NCBI GenBank assembly: GCA_040754075.1
Contig: JBFMDH010000005.1
Location: forward strand, 247,011-311,010
From: Acidobacteriota bacterium
GTDB taxonomy: Bacteria > Acidobacteriota > Blastocatellia > UBA7656
Length of the DNA stretch: 64,000 nt
Direction of reading: 5' to 3'
Shown one piece after another: positions 47,779-57,751 of this stretch. Under the pieces are notes generated by a model, which saw only the letters and a list, made by a program, of their open reading frames with translations, ran no database searches and was not told the DNA's origin. The position numbers and the translations under genes were made by a program. Numbering within the stretch: the first letter of the stretch is position 1; every line of letters begins with the position of its first letter.

Positions 47779-48503
47779 TTTGGTTGAATCTCCTGCAAAT
47801 CTCTAGTAATCGTGACCTGCCTGGTTGGTAAATGAATTTCGGCAATATGATTTTTGCCGCCCGATTTAAAAATCAAAATTAAATGCTCGCCGCGTTGCTT
47901 CTCGAAAAGAATCGCTTCGACATCTTCGAGCAACTCTTGGTAATCGTCGCCCGAAATTTCCGAAAATGCCACCGTCCAGCGGTCGTTTATGGTGAGTTGT
48001 TTGTCGTTATCGGTGTCGGCTTTGACCACACGATAATAAATCCACTTGCTACCCGTTTTGTTTTCATCTCGCGGCGGTTCGCTCGGCGTGACTTTGGCGT
48101 CTTTCGCCGCTTGTGCAAATGGCAAAACCTTGGCTTCGAGAATCAGGTAATCGTTCGTCTGTAAAAGCAAGTGGCTGGATTTATCAGTCAAATTCACAAA
48201 CAGATAATTTCTGGCAAAGTCGATTCGCTTTTCCTCGTAACTGCCGGATAATTCCCCGCGCCCGCGTGGCGTCGCAATCGGCGCCATCAGATAATCGCTG
48301 TCCGCGAGTTCCTGAAAGGCGCCGAGTTGAACATTTTGTGAACTCGCGGTTTCCTGTGCGGCAGGATTGCCTTGCGAATCTCTTTGCACTACCGGCACGC
48401 CGCGACTGCCGCTGTTGCAAGCGGAAATTGCCAGCACTATCGGTAACAGAAAACTGAAGATGAATTGTTTGATGGACGGTGACCTCAATATTTCCCCTCT
48501 CAT
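47775..48503 (-). CDS. Exported lipoprotein upstream of dacB
   Basis: 242 aa from ATG 48503 with GGAGG 6 bases upstream. Lipobox AISAC. A Ser/Gln/Ala-rich linker is followed by a compact beta domain. No known family. The stop overlaps the dacB start by 4 bases (ATGA), so they are translated together; it may regulate or localise DacB. Confidence 0.78.
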   Translation of the reverse strand: MRGEILRSPSIKQFIFSFLLPIVLAISACNSGSRGVPVVQRDSQGNPAAQETASSQNVQLGAFQELADSDYLMAPIATPRGRGELSGSYEEKRIDFARNYLFVNLTDKSSHLLLQTNDYLILEAKVLPFAQAAKDAKVTPSEPPRDENKTGSKWIYYRVVKADTDNDKQLTINDRWTVAFSEISGDDYQELLEDVEAILFEKQRGEHLILIFKSGGKNHIAEIHLPTRQVTITRDLQEIQPK

Positions 48504-48620
48504 CTGAAACCTCCCTACAACCAAGATGGCGTTTCAGATGCGCGAATTTTTATTTAAGTTTGGTGAATTCCTATCCATTCACTGCTTGGTATCTTCCGAC
48601 CTTGATGATTAAATCTCAAT

Positions 48621-49388
48621 ATGACTTTGGCTCACAAGCTGAAACGCGCAATCCTATGCGTCACCCTTTTATTTACAGCTTGTTCGGCGTGTCGTTTTCA
48701 ATCGCAATCCAGCAGCGCAAACCCGGCTCAGGATTTTGCCGGTGAACCCGAAAAATATTCCGCTACCGTTGTACGCTTGATTGAAAGCGACGCCGGGCGC
48801 GAAGAAACCATTTCGCGCATCGTCGTTTCACCTGATGGGCGACGCGAAGAATGGACGGATGCAAGCGGCAAACGCGCGTTGATTTTTCGCCCCGATTTGC
48901 AGAAAAGCTTTCTGCTCGATTTGGATAACAACCTCTATGTTGAAAACGATTTCACTCAAACCGGAGCTACAGGTGAAATCAATAAACCCTCGCAACCAAA
49001 CAGCAATCGGCAAACAGAAAACGCAGAAAATCCATCCGCACAGCAGACAACCTCGCAATCCATCGAACCGGATTTTCTCACCGATGAATTTCAGGAAGAA
49101 CCCGTAAACATTGACTCCATGAGTTTGCCTGATGAAACCATCAGGGGTTTTGTTTGTCACGTCAGCGAACAAAACCGGACATTTGCCGATGGGCGCGCGG
49201 AACGTCAGAAAGCCTTTCGCGCCAGGTCGTTGAACAATCTCTTAATCAAAAGCGAAAGCGAAACCATCTCGCCAAACCGCCGCATCAAAATCACTCTCGA
49301 ACGCCGCGATATAAAATTTGACGTATCAGCAAATGAATTTACGGTTCCCACAGGGTTCAAAAAAGTCGAACGGTTGTCATTGCCTTAA
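48621..49388 (+). CDS. Putative exported lipoprotein
   Basis: 255 aa. The N-terminus has a signal ending at TACSAC, a possible lipobox. Beta-rich segments 'EKYSATVVRLIESDAGREE' and 'NRRIKITLERRDIKFDVS' flank a Gln/Asn/Ser linker. No family recognised and no strong ribosome site. Divergent from the lipoprotein-dacB operon. Confidence 0.65.
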   Translation: MTLAHKLKRAILCVTLLFTACSACRFQSQSSSANPAQDFAGEPEKYSATVVRLIESDAGREETISRIVVSPDGRREEWTDASGKRALIFRPDLQKSFLLDLDNNLYVENDFTQTGATGEINKPSQPNSNRQTENAENPSAQQTTSQSIEPDFLTDEFQEEPVNIDSMSLPDETIRGFVCHVSEQNRTFADGRAERQKAFRARSLNNLLIKSESETISPNRRIKITLERRDIKFDVSANEFTVPTGFKKVERLSLP

Positions 49389-49586
49389 ACCGCGCGGATG
49401 CATTTTTCGCCCGTCGGTCGATTTTCATTTGAAACCTAAAAAAATTGTTTTGCAACGATGCAATCAGCACATCAGGAGTTGATGAATGCGCGGAAGTGAA
49501 CGATAATGCAATCGCAAATTTTACGCTAAACAGCCGATTCTTTTAACGTCCTATCGAGACGATATTTCATCCCCCGAAGGCATTGT

Positions 49587-50573
49587 ATGAAGTATTGTGT
49601 GTTTAGAAAAATTCTCCCGAACCGAATACCATTTTTCTATCTTGCTGTTTGTTTATCCGTTTTATTTAGTCAATCGGTTTTTGCCCAACAAACCGGAAAT
49701 CCTTCATCGGTCAGTGAAGGCGCTATCGCTACAGAACCTCTCCCGGCAGTGAACCTCCCGGAGCTTTTACGCGAAGTCAAAAACAAAGGTGCCGAAATTC
49801 ACAAACAAATGAACGATTACACCTACACCTTGAAAAAGACTCGTCGCACGCTCGACGGTCAGGGTAAAGCGGTTGATAAAGAGGTGCAGGAGTTTGAAGC
49901 CTATCCGGTTCGCGGCGAACACGTCTTAATTCAACTGAGTAAAAACGGCGTGGCGCTACCTGCGCCGGAAATATCCCAGCAACGTCGTCAGGCAGGGCAG
50001 GCGTTGGAAAAAGCCGAGCGTTTTCAAAATGGTTTTGTGGAAACCCGACAAGTTCCGCCGCCGCCCATCGATAACGAAAGTTATTTAGCCGCAGGCATCA
50101 CGCGCCGAAATACTTATCTTTCCATAGACCCGTTGACCTTTTTAGAGACGTGCGAATTTTATGCGCCGCGTCGCGAACAGTTGAATAACCGCGACACCAT
50201 CGTTTTAAATTTCCGTATCAAACCGACTGTTAAACTGCCCATCCATCATGCATTTGTCGGCAGACTGATTGGCACCTTGTGGATTGATGCAATGGATAAG
50301 GTATTAGTGCGGATTGACGCGACTCCGGCTCCCGAATTTTCAATTAAAGCCTTGTTGCCAAATTCCGATGCCCCGGACGCGCAGTTGCTCTATGAACAGA
50401 CGCGGGTTGCCGAAGGCGTCTGGTTGCCGACCTTGATTCGTCTGAATGCAGCGAGCAACAGCGCCATTTTTAACGGATTGAATTGGGATGTGAGCTTTGA
50501 ATTTAACGATTACAAACGGTTCAAAGCGACGGCTGAGGATGTCAAATTGCAGGAAAAGAAAGAGCCATTGTGA
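49587..50573 (+). CDS. Exported protein of unknown function
   Basis: 328 aa. Signal peptide to about 34 (SVFAQQ). The mature part is beta-rich: 'MNDYTYTLKKTRRTLDGQGK', 'RIKPTVKLPIHHAFVGRLIG' and 'TLWIDAMDKVLVRIDATPAP', reminiscent of LolA-like or outer-membrane lipoprotein-sorting folds. No catalytic residues. It ends 5 bases before the first permease, so it may belong to the ABC operon. Confidence 0.72.
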   Translation: MKYCVFRKILPNRIPFFYLAVCLSVLFSQSVFAQQTGNPSSVSEGAIATEPLPAVNLPELLREVKNKGAEIHKQMNDYTYTLKKTRRTLDGQGKAVDKEVQEFEAYPVRGEHVLIQLSKNGVALPAPEISQQRRQAGQALEKAERFQNGFVETRQVPPPPIDNESYLAAGITRRNTYLSIDPLTFLETCEFYAPRREQLNNRDTIVLNFRIKPTVKLPIHHAFVGRLIGTLWIDAMDKVLVRIDATPAPEFSIKALLPNSDAPDAQLLYEQTRVAEGVWLPTLIRLNAASNSAIFNGLNWDVSFEFNDYKRFKATAEDVKLQEKKEPL

Positions 50574-50578
50574 ACTGA

Positions 50579-51466
50579 ATGGGCGTTGCCTTGTTATCGA
50601 AACGATTTGCCAAATTTCAAGGCAACGGGTTGCCTTACCTGTTAATTGCGCCAGCCACTGCGGTGTTGCTGGCGCTATCGATTTATCCGCTGATTTTCGC
50701 CATTAAAACCGGCTTCACCAATCAATCCGGCAACTGGACGATTGACAATTTCACGCGGTTGTTCACCGACCAGTTTTTTTTCGCGGCGCTGCTGCACACC
50801 ATCATCTATGCCATTATTGCTTTGACGCTCGAATTTCTATTGGGCTTGGGGCTTGCCCTGCTACTTGATCGGAACTTGCGCGGGCGCGGCTTTTTTCGCG
50901 CCGTGATGCTCATTCCCATGATGTTGCCGCCGGTCGTGGTCGGCGTCGTCTGGCGATTGATGTACAACTCGGATTTCGGCGCGATCAACGGCACCTTGAA
51001 AAGTTTGGGCATCAATACGGATGCGCTGGTGTGGACAGCTTCACCGACATTCGCCTTGCTTTGTGTGATTGTCGTAGATGTGTGGCAATGGACGCCTTTT
51101 GTTTTTTTAGTTTTGCTTGCAGGATTGCAGGCAATTTCCCAGGAGCCATATGAAGCGGCGCGCATTGATGGCTCAAGCGCCTGGCAGACTTTTCGTTATA
51201 TCACCTTGCCGCTTTTAAAACCTGCGATATTGATTGCGCTGCTACTCAGGACGATGGATTTATTGCGCGTTTTTGACCAGATTTTTATTTTGACCGAAGG
51301 CGGTCCGGGCTTTGCGACAGAGACCGTGAGTTTGTACATTTACCGCGCGGCATTTCGGTTTTTTGATTTCGGTTATGCGGCGGCGATGTCATTTGTGCTG
51401 TTGATTCTGACGAATATTATCAGTGTGATTTATATTCGTTTGTTGCAAAGACAAGAGAGCGCTTAG
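50579..51466 (+). CDS. Sugar ABC transporter permease (MalF-type)
   Basis: 295 aa, six helices, with the EAA loop 'EPYEAARIDGSSAWQTF' that contacts the ATPase. Typical of carbohydrate importers. Five bases from the preceding gene. Confidence 0.93.
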   Translation: MGVALLSKRFAKFQGNGLPYLLIAPATAVLLALSIYPLIFAIKTGFTNQSGNWTIDNFTRLFTDQFFFAALLHTIIYAIIALTLEFLLGLGLALLLDRNLRGRGFFRAVMLIPMMLPPVVVGVVWRLMYNSDFGAINGTLKSLGINTDALVWTASPTFALLCVIVVDVWQWTPFVFLVLLAGLQAISQEPYEAARIDGSSAWQTFRYITLPLLKPAILIALLLRTMDLLRVFDQIFILTEGGPGFATETVSLYIYRAAFRFFDFGYAAAMSFVLLILTNIISVIYIRLLQRQESA

Positions 51467-51539
51467 AAGCCTGTGTGATAACCCGCCCGCTAACACCGGC
51501 GGTACTGACCAACTTGCGGTCATCGTTCATCAGATAGTC

Positions 51540-52385
51540 ATGAACTTATTTTCAAACAAACGATTATCACAGGGATTGAAGTATGGGCTGCTCAGCCTGG
51601 CATCGCTGGTTGCGCTTGCGCCGGTTTACTGGATGCTGACGATTTCGCTCAAGACCGAAGCCGACCAGTTCTCAAGCCCGCCGCAATGGTTCGCGTTCAC
51701 GCCGACCTTGGCGCATTACCAGGATGCGTTCATCAATCGCTCATTCGGTCATTATCTGCTGACGAGCGCCATCGTGGCGGGGCTTTCAACCATACTGGCA
51801 ATGCTTATTGGCACGCTTGCGGCTTACGCTTTAGCGCGCTTCGAGATGCGCTGGCAACTCAACCAACATCTGTCGTTGTGGATTCTTTCGACGCGCATGT
51901 TTCCGCCGATTGTCACGCTGGTGCCGCTGTTTTTGATGATGAATGATTTGCGCCTCATCAACACGCTCACCTCACTGGTGACGGTTTACACCGCGTTTAA
52001 CCTGCCCTTCGTGGTCTGGATGATGCGCGGGTTTTTCAATGAAGTGCCGCGCGAAATGGAAGAAGCGGCGCTCGTGGATGGCGATTCGCGAATGGGGGCG
52101 CTGTGGCGCGTGATTTTGCCGATGGTGACACCGGGGCTTGCCGCCACAGCGGTCTTTTGCTTAATCATCTCGTGGAATGAATTTTTATTCGCCTTGGTGT
52201 TATCGCAAACCGAAGCCTCGATGACCTTGCCCATCGGCATCGCAGGGCGCGTCACCCAATATGAAACCAAATGGGGCGTGATGAGCGCGGCAGGCGTGGT
52301 GGCGATGATTCCGATTCTGGTATTTGCGCTCTCGGTTCAACGTTATCTGGTGCGTGGGTTGTCGCTCGGCGCTGTGAAAGGGTAA
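51540..52385 (+). CDS. Sugar ABC transporter permease (MalG-type)
   Basis: 281 aa, six helices, EAA loop 'EEAALVDGDSRMGALWRVIL'. Partner of the preceding permease, 73 bases apart. Confidence 0.93.
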   Translation: MNLFSNKRLSQGLKYGLLSLASLVALAPVYWMLTISLKTEADQFSSPPQWFAFTPTLAHYQDAFINRSFGHYLLTSAIVAGLSTILAMLIGTLAAYALARFEMRWQLNQHLSLWILSTRMFPPIVTLVPLFLMMNDLRLINTLTSLVTVYTAFNLPFVVWMMRGFFNEVPREMEEAALVDGDSRMGALWRVILPMVTPGLAATAVFCLIISWNEFLFALVLSQTEASMTLPIGIAGRVTQYETKWGVMSAAGVVAMIPILVFALSVQRYLVRGLSLGAVKG

Positions 52386-52417
52386 TCGCTGAGCCTTGCA
52401 AACTTGTTTAAAAAATT

Positions 52418-53209
52418 ATGCGAAAAATATTGATATTGCTTTTGGTCTTTCTCGCGCAGGCGTTCGGTTGTCTGGCTTTGGTCGCCGGAACGAATCAGAC
52501 AACTTCCGTGCAACCGGGCGAAGCGGAAACCCTCGAAGTTCAAAAAATCGCCCGGGCATTTATGGCGCGTTTACAGGAAACCCGCGACCTTGCGCCGCTC
52601 TTGAAAGAATTTTACGCCGACGATTTCATCAAACGGCTGCTGCCAGCCGCGCCAAAATCTTCAAAGCAATTTGCAACGCTCGACTTCGCCAGTGAATTTC
52701 CAATCGGTCAAGCGGCGCTCAATCAGGCAAGCGTAAACGACTGGGAAACCTTATACGTGGGCTATCAAAATCTCCGGTATTACATGGTTTTAAGCATTGC
52801 GACGTTGCCGGAAAAACGCGGCGTTCCGGCAAAAACCGTATTTCCGCCTGAGGTTGAAAAGTTGCTCAAAACGCAGAGCCGTTTTGTAGAATCCGGCATT
52901 CACACGTTGAAAGATTTGCGCGCGCTGAATGATACGCTCAAGCAGGCAGGCGCGATAATGCGCCAACGATTAAAACAAAATCCGCCTGAACAAACGGCGC
53001 TTTACAAAGAGCGCATCGGGCAATTTTTAGAGCGTTACCCCGACATCATGAAAGTTTTTGCCCTCGTCAGTTCACAAACCGTTAGCGGATTTCCGCCACA
53101 AACGCGATTTTTTAACGTCATCACCGAAGCGCCGTTTTTTGAACTTAGGTTGGCGCAAACTCATCAGGGTATGAAAATCATTTTTGCAAGAATGTATCCA
53201 TACAATTAA
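52418..53209 (+). CDS. Exported protein of unknown function inside the ABC operon
   Basis: 263 aa. Signal peptide (MRKILILLLVFLAQAFGCLA). Mostly helical mature region; no family recognised and no SBP fold visible. It sits between the second permease and the ATPase, so it probably serves the importer, perhaps as an envelope accessory protein. Confidence 0.75.
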   Translation: MRKILILLLVFLAQAFGCLALVAGTNQTTSVQPGEAETLEVQKIARAFMARLQETRDLAPLLKEFYADDFIKRLLPAAPKSSKQFATLDFASEFPIGQAALNQASVNDWETLYVGYQNLRYYMVLSIATLPEKRGVPAKTVFPPEVEKLLKTQSRFVESGIHTLKDLRALNDTLKQAGAIMRQRLKQNPPEQTALYKERIGQFLERYPDIMKVFALVSSQTVSGFPPQTRFFNVITEAPFFELRLAQTHQGMKIIFARMYPYN

Positions 53210-53236
53210 AAATTGCTTTAAACCCGGACATCAAGC

Positions 53237-54310
53237 ATGAACGTTCAATTCGCCAATGTCACCAAAAAATTCGGGCAATCGCTTGCGGTTGATCATTTGA
53301 ACCTGAAGATTGAGGATGGCGAATTCGTCGTCTTGCTGGGACCATCGGGTTGCGGCAAATCAACGACCTTGAGAATGCTTGCGGGACTTGAACAAGCGGA
53401 TACGGGCGATATTTTCATTGGCAATGAACGCATCAATGAGGTGCCGACACAGGAACGCGATATTGCGATGGTTTTTCAAAGCTACGCGCTCTATCCGCAT
53501 ATGAGCGTCGCGGAAAACATCGCGTATCCCTTGAGGGTCAGAAAGACCGGGCGCGCAGAAATCGAACAGCGGGTTTTGCGAGTTGCCCGAATGCTTGACA
53601 TTGACTCGTTACTTGAGCGTAAACCGAAAGCCTTATCGGGCGGCGAACGTCAACGGGTGGCGCTCGCCCGCGCAGTGATTCGCGAACCGCGCGTCTATTT
53701 GATGGATGAGCCGCTATCGAATCTCGATGCGAAATTGCGCGTGCATATGCGCGGCGAGTTAAAACGTCTGCAACACGATTTGGGGACGACGACGATTTAT
53801 GTCACGCACGATCAGGCGGAAGCCATGACGCTTGCGCATCGCGTGGCGATTATGCGAAGCGGGAAGTTACAACAGTTTGACACGCCGATGACGATTTACA
53901 ATCGACCGGCGAATCGCTTTGTCGCGGAATTTGTCGGCAGTCCGGCGATGAATTTTCTCGAAGGGCGAGTGGATTTCAGCGCCCGGCGATTTATAGCAAA
54001 TGGTTTAACGCTTGCGCTTGCCGAAAGTCAGCTTGAACGTTTGCAAGCACGCGAGCGCGCGGTGCTTGGCATCCGTCCCGAATACCTCGGGGTATCGTTG
54101 AGCGAACAGGCGGGTGCGATGGCAGCAAAAATTTATGTCACGGAACTGATGGGCAATGAAACGATTGTCTTTTTGCAAACCGGCGATGAAAAATTGATCG
54201 CCCGCGCACCGGCAGATTTTCGCGCAGACATCGGCGCAACCGTATGGATAACCCTGGCAATCGAGAAGGCTGATTTTTTTGATTCAACAACCGGCGAAGC
54301 CCTTCGCTGA
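53237..54310 (+). CDS. Sugar ABC transporter ATPase (UgpC/MsmK-type)
   Basis: 357 aa. Walker A GPSGCGKST, Q-loop, signature LSGGERQRVALARA, Walker B VYLMDEPLSNLDAKLR, and a C-terminal TOBE regulatory domain. Multi-subunit carbohydrate importer type. Confidence 0.95.
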   Translation: MNVQFANVTKKFGQSLAVDHLNLKIEDGEFVVLLGPSGCGKSTTLRMLAGLEQADTGDIFIGNERINEVPTQERDIAMVFQSYALYPHMSVAENIAYPLRVRKTGRAEIEQRVLRVARMLDIDSLLERKPKALSGGERQRVALARAVIREPRVYLMDEPLSNLDAKLRVHMRGELKRLQHDLGTTTIYVTHDQAEAMTLAHRVAIMRSGKLQQFDTPMTIYNRPANRFVAEFVGSPAMNFLEGRVDFSARRFIANGLTLALAESQLERLQARERAVLGIRPEYLGVSLSEQAGAMAAKIYVTELMGNETIVFLQTGDEKLIARAPADFRADIGATVWITLAIEKADFFDSTTGEALR

Positions 54311-54321
54311 AAGGAAGCGAC

Positions 54322-55137
54322 ATGAAATTTGCACTCAACGGCGCAACAACGATGACGGCGAGCCTTGAAACCGATATTCGCGCAGCCCGCGAAGCCGGAT
54401 TCGATGGTTTGGAAATCTGGGCGGCGAAACTCAGAGTGTATTTAAAGACGCATTCGACCGCAGAACTGAAAAAGCTTTTTGATGAGCACGGCGTGGAAGT
54501 TTACAGCATCAATTCCATCGAACACATCACCTTTCGCGACCCGAATGCTTATGCCGCAATTCTCAACGAATGCCGTGAACTTTGCGGCATCGCCGCAGAC
54601 CTCAATTGTCCCTACATCGTCGTGGTGCCGGGGTTGATGCCCGCAGGCGCGACACACGAACAGGTGATTGAAGAATCCGCGCGGGTGTTGCATGAACTGG
54701 CGGATATTGCCGAAGCCCACAATGTTAAACTGGCATTTGAATTTTTAGGTCAGACCGATTGCAGCGTGCAGACGTTGGAAGTTGCTAAAGAAATCGTCGA
54801 ACGAGTGGGTCGCCAAAGTGTCGGGCTGGTGATTGACAGTTTTCATTTTTATGCGGGCGGGTCAAACGCAACAGCGATTGCTTCTCTCAATCCCGAACGA
54901 TTGTTCATTTTCCACATCAACGATGCCGAAGACCGACCGCGCGCGGAACTCGAAGACTGCCATCGCTTGTTGCCGGGACTTGGCATCTTGCCGCTTGCGC
55001 AGATGATTGCGGCTTTCCGACGCATCAACTATGACGGTGTGACGAGCGTCGAAATTTTCCGTCCCGAATACTGGGAGCGCGATCCCTTTGAACTGGCGAA
55101 AGCGGCGCGACAGGCTCTCACAAACGTCATGCAGTAA
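54322..55137 (+). CDS. Sugar phosphate isomerase/epimerase-like TIM-barrel protein
   Basis: 271 aa, 11 bases after the ATPase. AP endonuclase 2-type barrel: 'AAREAGFDGLEIWAAK', 'HNVKLAFEFLGQTD', and 'NYDGVTSVEIFRPEYWE' with the conserved Glu. Probably acts on the transported sugar or polyol, in the manner of IolI/IolE enzymes. It likely processes the imported compound. Confidence 0.88.
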   Translation: MKFALNGATTMTASLETDIRAAREAGFDGLEIWAAKLRVYLKTHSTAELKKLFDEHGVEVYSINSIEHITFRDPNAYAAILNECRELCGIAADLNCPYIVVVPGLMPAGATHEQVIEESARVLHELADIAEAHNVKLAFEFLGQTDCSVQTLEVAKEIVERVGRQSVGLVIDSFHFYAGGSNATAIASLNPERLFIFHINDAEDRPRAELEDCHRLLPGLGILPLAQMIAAFRRINYDGVTSVEIFRPEYWERDPFELAKAARQALTNVMQ

Positions 55138-55228
55138 ACCTTCCGAACCCCTTTCGGCGCACTCCGTATCCTCTGCGATTTAATTTTTCAGGTCAGGGAA
55201 ACCGCAGAGGTCGCAGAAAATCCTGCAC

Positions 55229-55324
55229 TATAGCGGTTTGCAATACGATTTACTGAGGTTGAATAAGCAGTCTTTGACCGCTCTCTCAACAGAGACTGAA
55301 TAAACGCTTTTGCAAACCGCTATA
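55229..55324. repeat. Composite inverted repeat with a REP-like core
   Basis: Perfect 14-bp ends TATAGCGGTTTGCA (55229-55242) and TGCAAACCGCTATA (55311-55324). Inside is a diverged copy of the GTTGAGCAAGCGGTC element. The structure is MITE-like but no target duplication was confirmed. Confidence 0.75.
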
Positions 55325-55424
55325 AAAGACGATTGCTACTTTTTGCATTCAATTACCAACGGCGCTTCACAACCGCCGCCGGAATTTCCTCACTCATTAA
55401 GGCGACTACTCCCACGCATCATCC

Positions 55425-55462
55425 AAAAAGAAAAAGGCAGTAAGTCTCGATGACTTACTGCC
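55425..55462 (-). terminator. Intrinsic terminator of the ppiD-like gene
   Basis: Minus strand: GGCAGTAAGTC pairs with GACTTACTGCC (11 bp) around a 5-base loop, followed by TTTTTCTTTTT. Confidence 0.85.
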
Positions 55463-55496
55463 AACGGTTTACTGCCTGCTGCTTACGATTTACTGC
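55455..55496. repeat. Heptanucleotide repeat (TTACTGC) crossing a stop codon
   Basis: Six 7-base units; TTACTGC occurs three times. The stop codon of the ppiD-like gene (55490-55492) lies inside the last unit, so the repeat may have set the C-terminus. Confidence 0.75.
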
Positions 55497-57601
55497 GTCG
55501 CGCCTCCGTTTGGCGGTCGTCTGGTCGGACGGCGTGTGGTGCCTCCCGGAAGAGGAGTGCCGCCGCTTCCCGGCGTTCTCGCGCCGCCACTGGTATCGGA
55601 AGCCAGCAAAGCATTAATGGGTTCCTCATAAATAACGATTTTGCCAGCGTCTGTGAGCTGTTTTTTCAAGCCGTCGAGATACGCCTGGAACATATCGCTG
55701 CGTTTGCTCTGTAATAATTTATCTTCGATACCGCGACGTTCTTTCTGAAAGGCTTCGCCCATATCCGGGTCTTTGCGGGAAACCGCCGCAACCACAACAT
55801 AGCGGTCGCCATCATCAATTTTTATCGGGTCTTTCACCACTTCACCGGCTTTCAGTTTATAAACCGGTTCGCGTTGCCCTTCGTTGACCACCGCGCCGAT
55901 GGAATCGTTCGCGGTCATACCGGCGCGTTCATCGGTGGTGGCTTTCACGGCGTCGCCTGCGGCTTTCATGGCATCAGGAGTTGCCGCCTGCGCGATTTTA
56001 CGGGCATCCGTTAAAGCCAGTTCGCGGGCTTTAGCCTGACGATATTTGTCTTCGACTTTGGCTTTCACTTCTTCAAACGCCGGGTCGTGGGCATCACGTT
56101 TTTCGATGAATTCGGCAACCGCAAAACCGTTATTGACATTGAGTCGCTCGCTGATGTCGCCGGGGTTTTTCATATCAAAGAGCGCCGTATCGACATCGGA
56201 ATAAGCGCCAAGGTCGGCGATGCTTTCGCCTTTTACAAACAGTGGCGTCTCTTTCACGGTAGCGACGCCCGCGCCATATTTCTTATTGATTTCATCGGCG
56301 ACGGCACTGGCGTTTTTCGTCTCTTTGTATTTCGCCAACGCTTCGTCGGCAATCTCTACGCCTTTGCTGTAGCCTTTGCGGGTGCGGGCTTCTTTGAGAA
56401 GTTGGGCTTTGGCTTCTTCAAATGAAGGCAATTTGCGGTCGGTAACTTTCAAAATATAAAACTTGTCGCCTTTGCGAATCGGGGCGCTCACTTCATCTTT
56501 TGCCATCGTGAAGACGCGATTTAACGGGTCATCGCTTTCGCGCTTGTCATCTTTATTCAAATAGCCGAGGTCGCCGCCACTGGCTTTGGTCTTGGCATCT
56601 TCGCTCAGTTCGCGCGCCAGTTTGGCGAAATCTTCTGCGGCTTTGCCGTCTTCGCCTTTGGCGCGTTTGACGATGTCATCGGCTTTCTTTTGCACCTCGG
56701 CATCGGGCGTCGGCGCGGGCGTTGTGCCGGCGGCGGGTTTGGCGTCGGTTTTCTTTGGGATGTTCAGGACAATCTCACTGACGCGGACTTGTTTGATGTG
56801 ATTTTCAGGTTGAAATTCGTTTTTGAGTTCGTCATCGGAAATCTGCACCGCTTCACCGGCTTTCGCCTGATCGATGAACACATAGCGGGCTTTGCGCTGT
56901 TCGCCGGAGATATAGAAATCGGCTTTGTTCTGGTTGAAGTAGTTTTGCAAATCGGCGTCATTGACGGTCACCTGCGGGCGATATTTGGCGGCTTCGACTT
57001 CGACCCAGCGAAAAGTGTATTGCGTATTGGTGCGGCGATAATCGTCTTCAACTTCCTGGGGAGTCACCTGCGCGGCGGCAGAAATGTAGGCGCGCAGTTT
57101 CTCTTCCATAATCGAAGCGCGCAGGTTCTGTTCAAATTCGATTTCGTTGGTGCCGGCCTGTTGCAGGCGGGCGCGATACTGTTCAATGCCGGGCCAGGGC
57201 GAAAATACCTGTTTGAGGCGTTCGCGCACTTCATCATCGGTTGCGCCGAAATTATATTGCTCGGCTTCGTATTGAATGAGTTCCCGGCGAATCAGGTTGT
57301 CCATCACGGTTTGCCCGTACAGGTCATAGACGGTGGACAAACTTTGTTGTTGCATATTGCCCTGTCCCATAGACATTTGTTGCCCGTAGAGATTGAGCGA
57401 GGTGCGCAAGTCTTTGACCTTGACTTTGCGGTTCAAGACTTTGGCAACCACATCATCATCTTCGCCGGTTGACGGGTCAAGTCCGAGTCCTGAGCGCATA
57501 CCGGGCGCAAAAAAGCCGATTAAACCGACGGATAAAGCCGCGACGAAAATAATCAACAGGGCTTTGCGCGAACGGTCACGCTTATTTAAAAACTTCAACA
57601 T
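55490..57601 (-). CDS. PpiD/SurA-like membrane-anchored peptidyl-prolyl isomerase
   Basis: 703 aa. One N-terminal membrane helix (about 14-32), then a SurA N-terminal-like helical chaperone domain, and a parvulin domain ('VRVSEIVLNIP' ... 'ASGGDLGYLNK' ... 'YILKVTDRK'). A second, poorer rotamase-like region follows. The tail is Gly/Pro/Arg-rich. It would help fold proteins leaving the Sec translocon. Confidence 0.9.
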   Translation of the reverse strand: MLKFLNKRDRSRKALLIIFVAALSVGLIGFFAPGMRSGLGLDPSTGEDDDVVAKVLNRKVKVKDLRTSLNLYGQQMSMGQGNMQQQSLSTVYDLYGQTVMDNLIRRELIQYEAEQYNFGATDDEVRERLKQVFSPWPGIEQYRARLQQAGTNEIEFEQNLRASIMEEKLRAYISAAAQVTPQEVEDDYRRTNTQYTFRWVEVEAAKYRPQVTVNDADLQNYFNQNKADFYISGEQRKARYVFIDQAKAGEAVQISDDELKNEFQPENHIKQVRVSEIVLNIPKKTDAKPAAGTTPAPTPDAEVQKKADDIVKRAKGEDGKAAEDFAKLARELSEDAKTKASGGDLGYLNKDDKRESDDPLNRVFTMAKDEVSAPIRKGDKFYILKVTDRKLPSFEEAKAQLLKEARTRKGYSKGVEIADEALAKYKETKNASAVADEINKKYGAGVATVKETPLFVKGESIADLGAYSDVDTALFDMKNPGDISERLNVNNGFAVAEFIEKRDAHDPAFEEVKAKVEDKYRQAKARELALTDARKIAQAATPDAMKAAGDAVKATTDERAGMTANDSIGAVVNEGQREPVYKLKAGEVVKDPIKIDDGDRYVVVAAVSRKDPDMGEAFQKERRGIEDKLLQSKRSDMFQAYLDGLKKQLTDAGKIVIYEEPINALLASDTSGGARTPGSGGTPLPGGTTRRPTRRPPNGGATQ

Positions 57602-57751
57602 AAAATCTATTGCCTCCGAAAAGTTACTCAGTTCAGTTGTGCAAGAAAATCACGCCTGAGAAGAAACTGGCATTTTAGTTTAAACACCGAAGAATTGACA
57701 ACCGCCTGACGGGAAGTCGTCCTGACTCATTAAAAAAGAAGCTATCGAAAC

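Larger units (their letters stand above)
55138..55489. other. Intergenic region with nested palindromes
   Basis: 352 bases between convergent transcripts: a CCTCTGCG/CGCAGAGG pair near 55170-55210, the 96-base inverted repeat at 55229-55324, and the ppiD-like terminator at 55425-55462. No gene. Confidence 0.65.

Noticed and set aside
49587..50573. The exported protein before the permeases as a classical sugar-binding protein
   Set aside because: Its length and beta-rich pattern do not resemble the two-lobe SBP fold; left as unknown.
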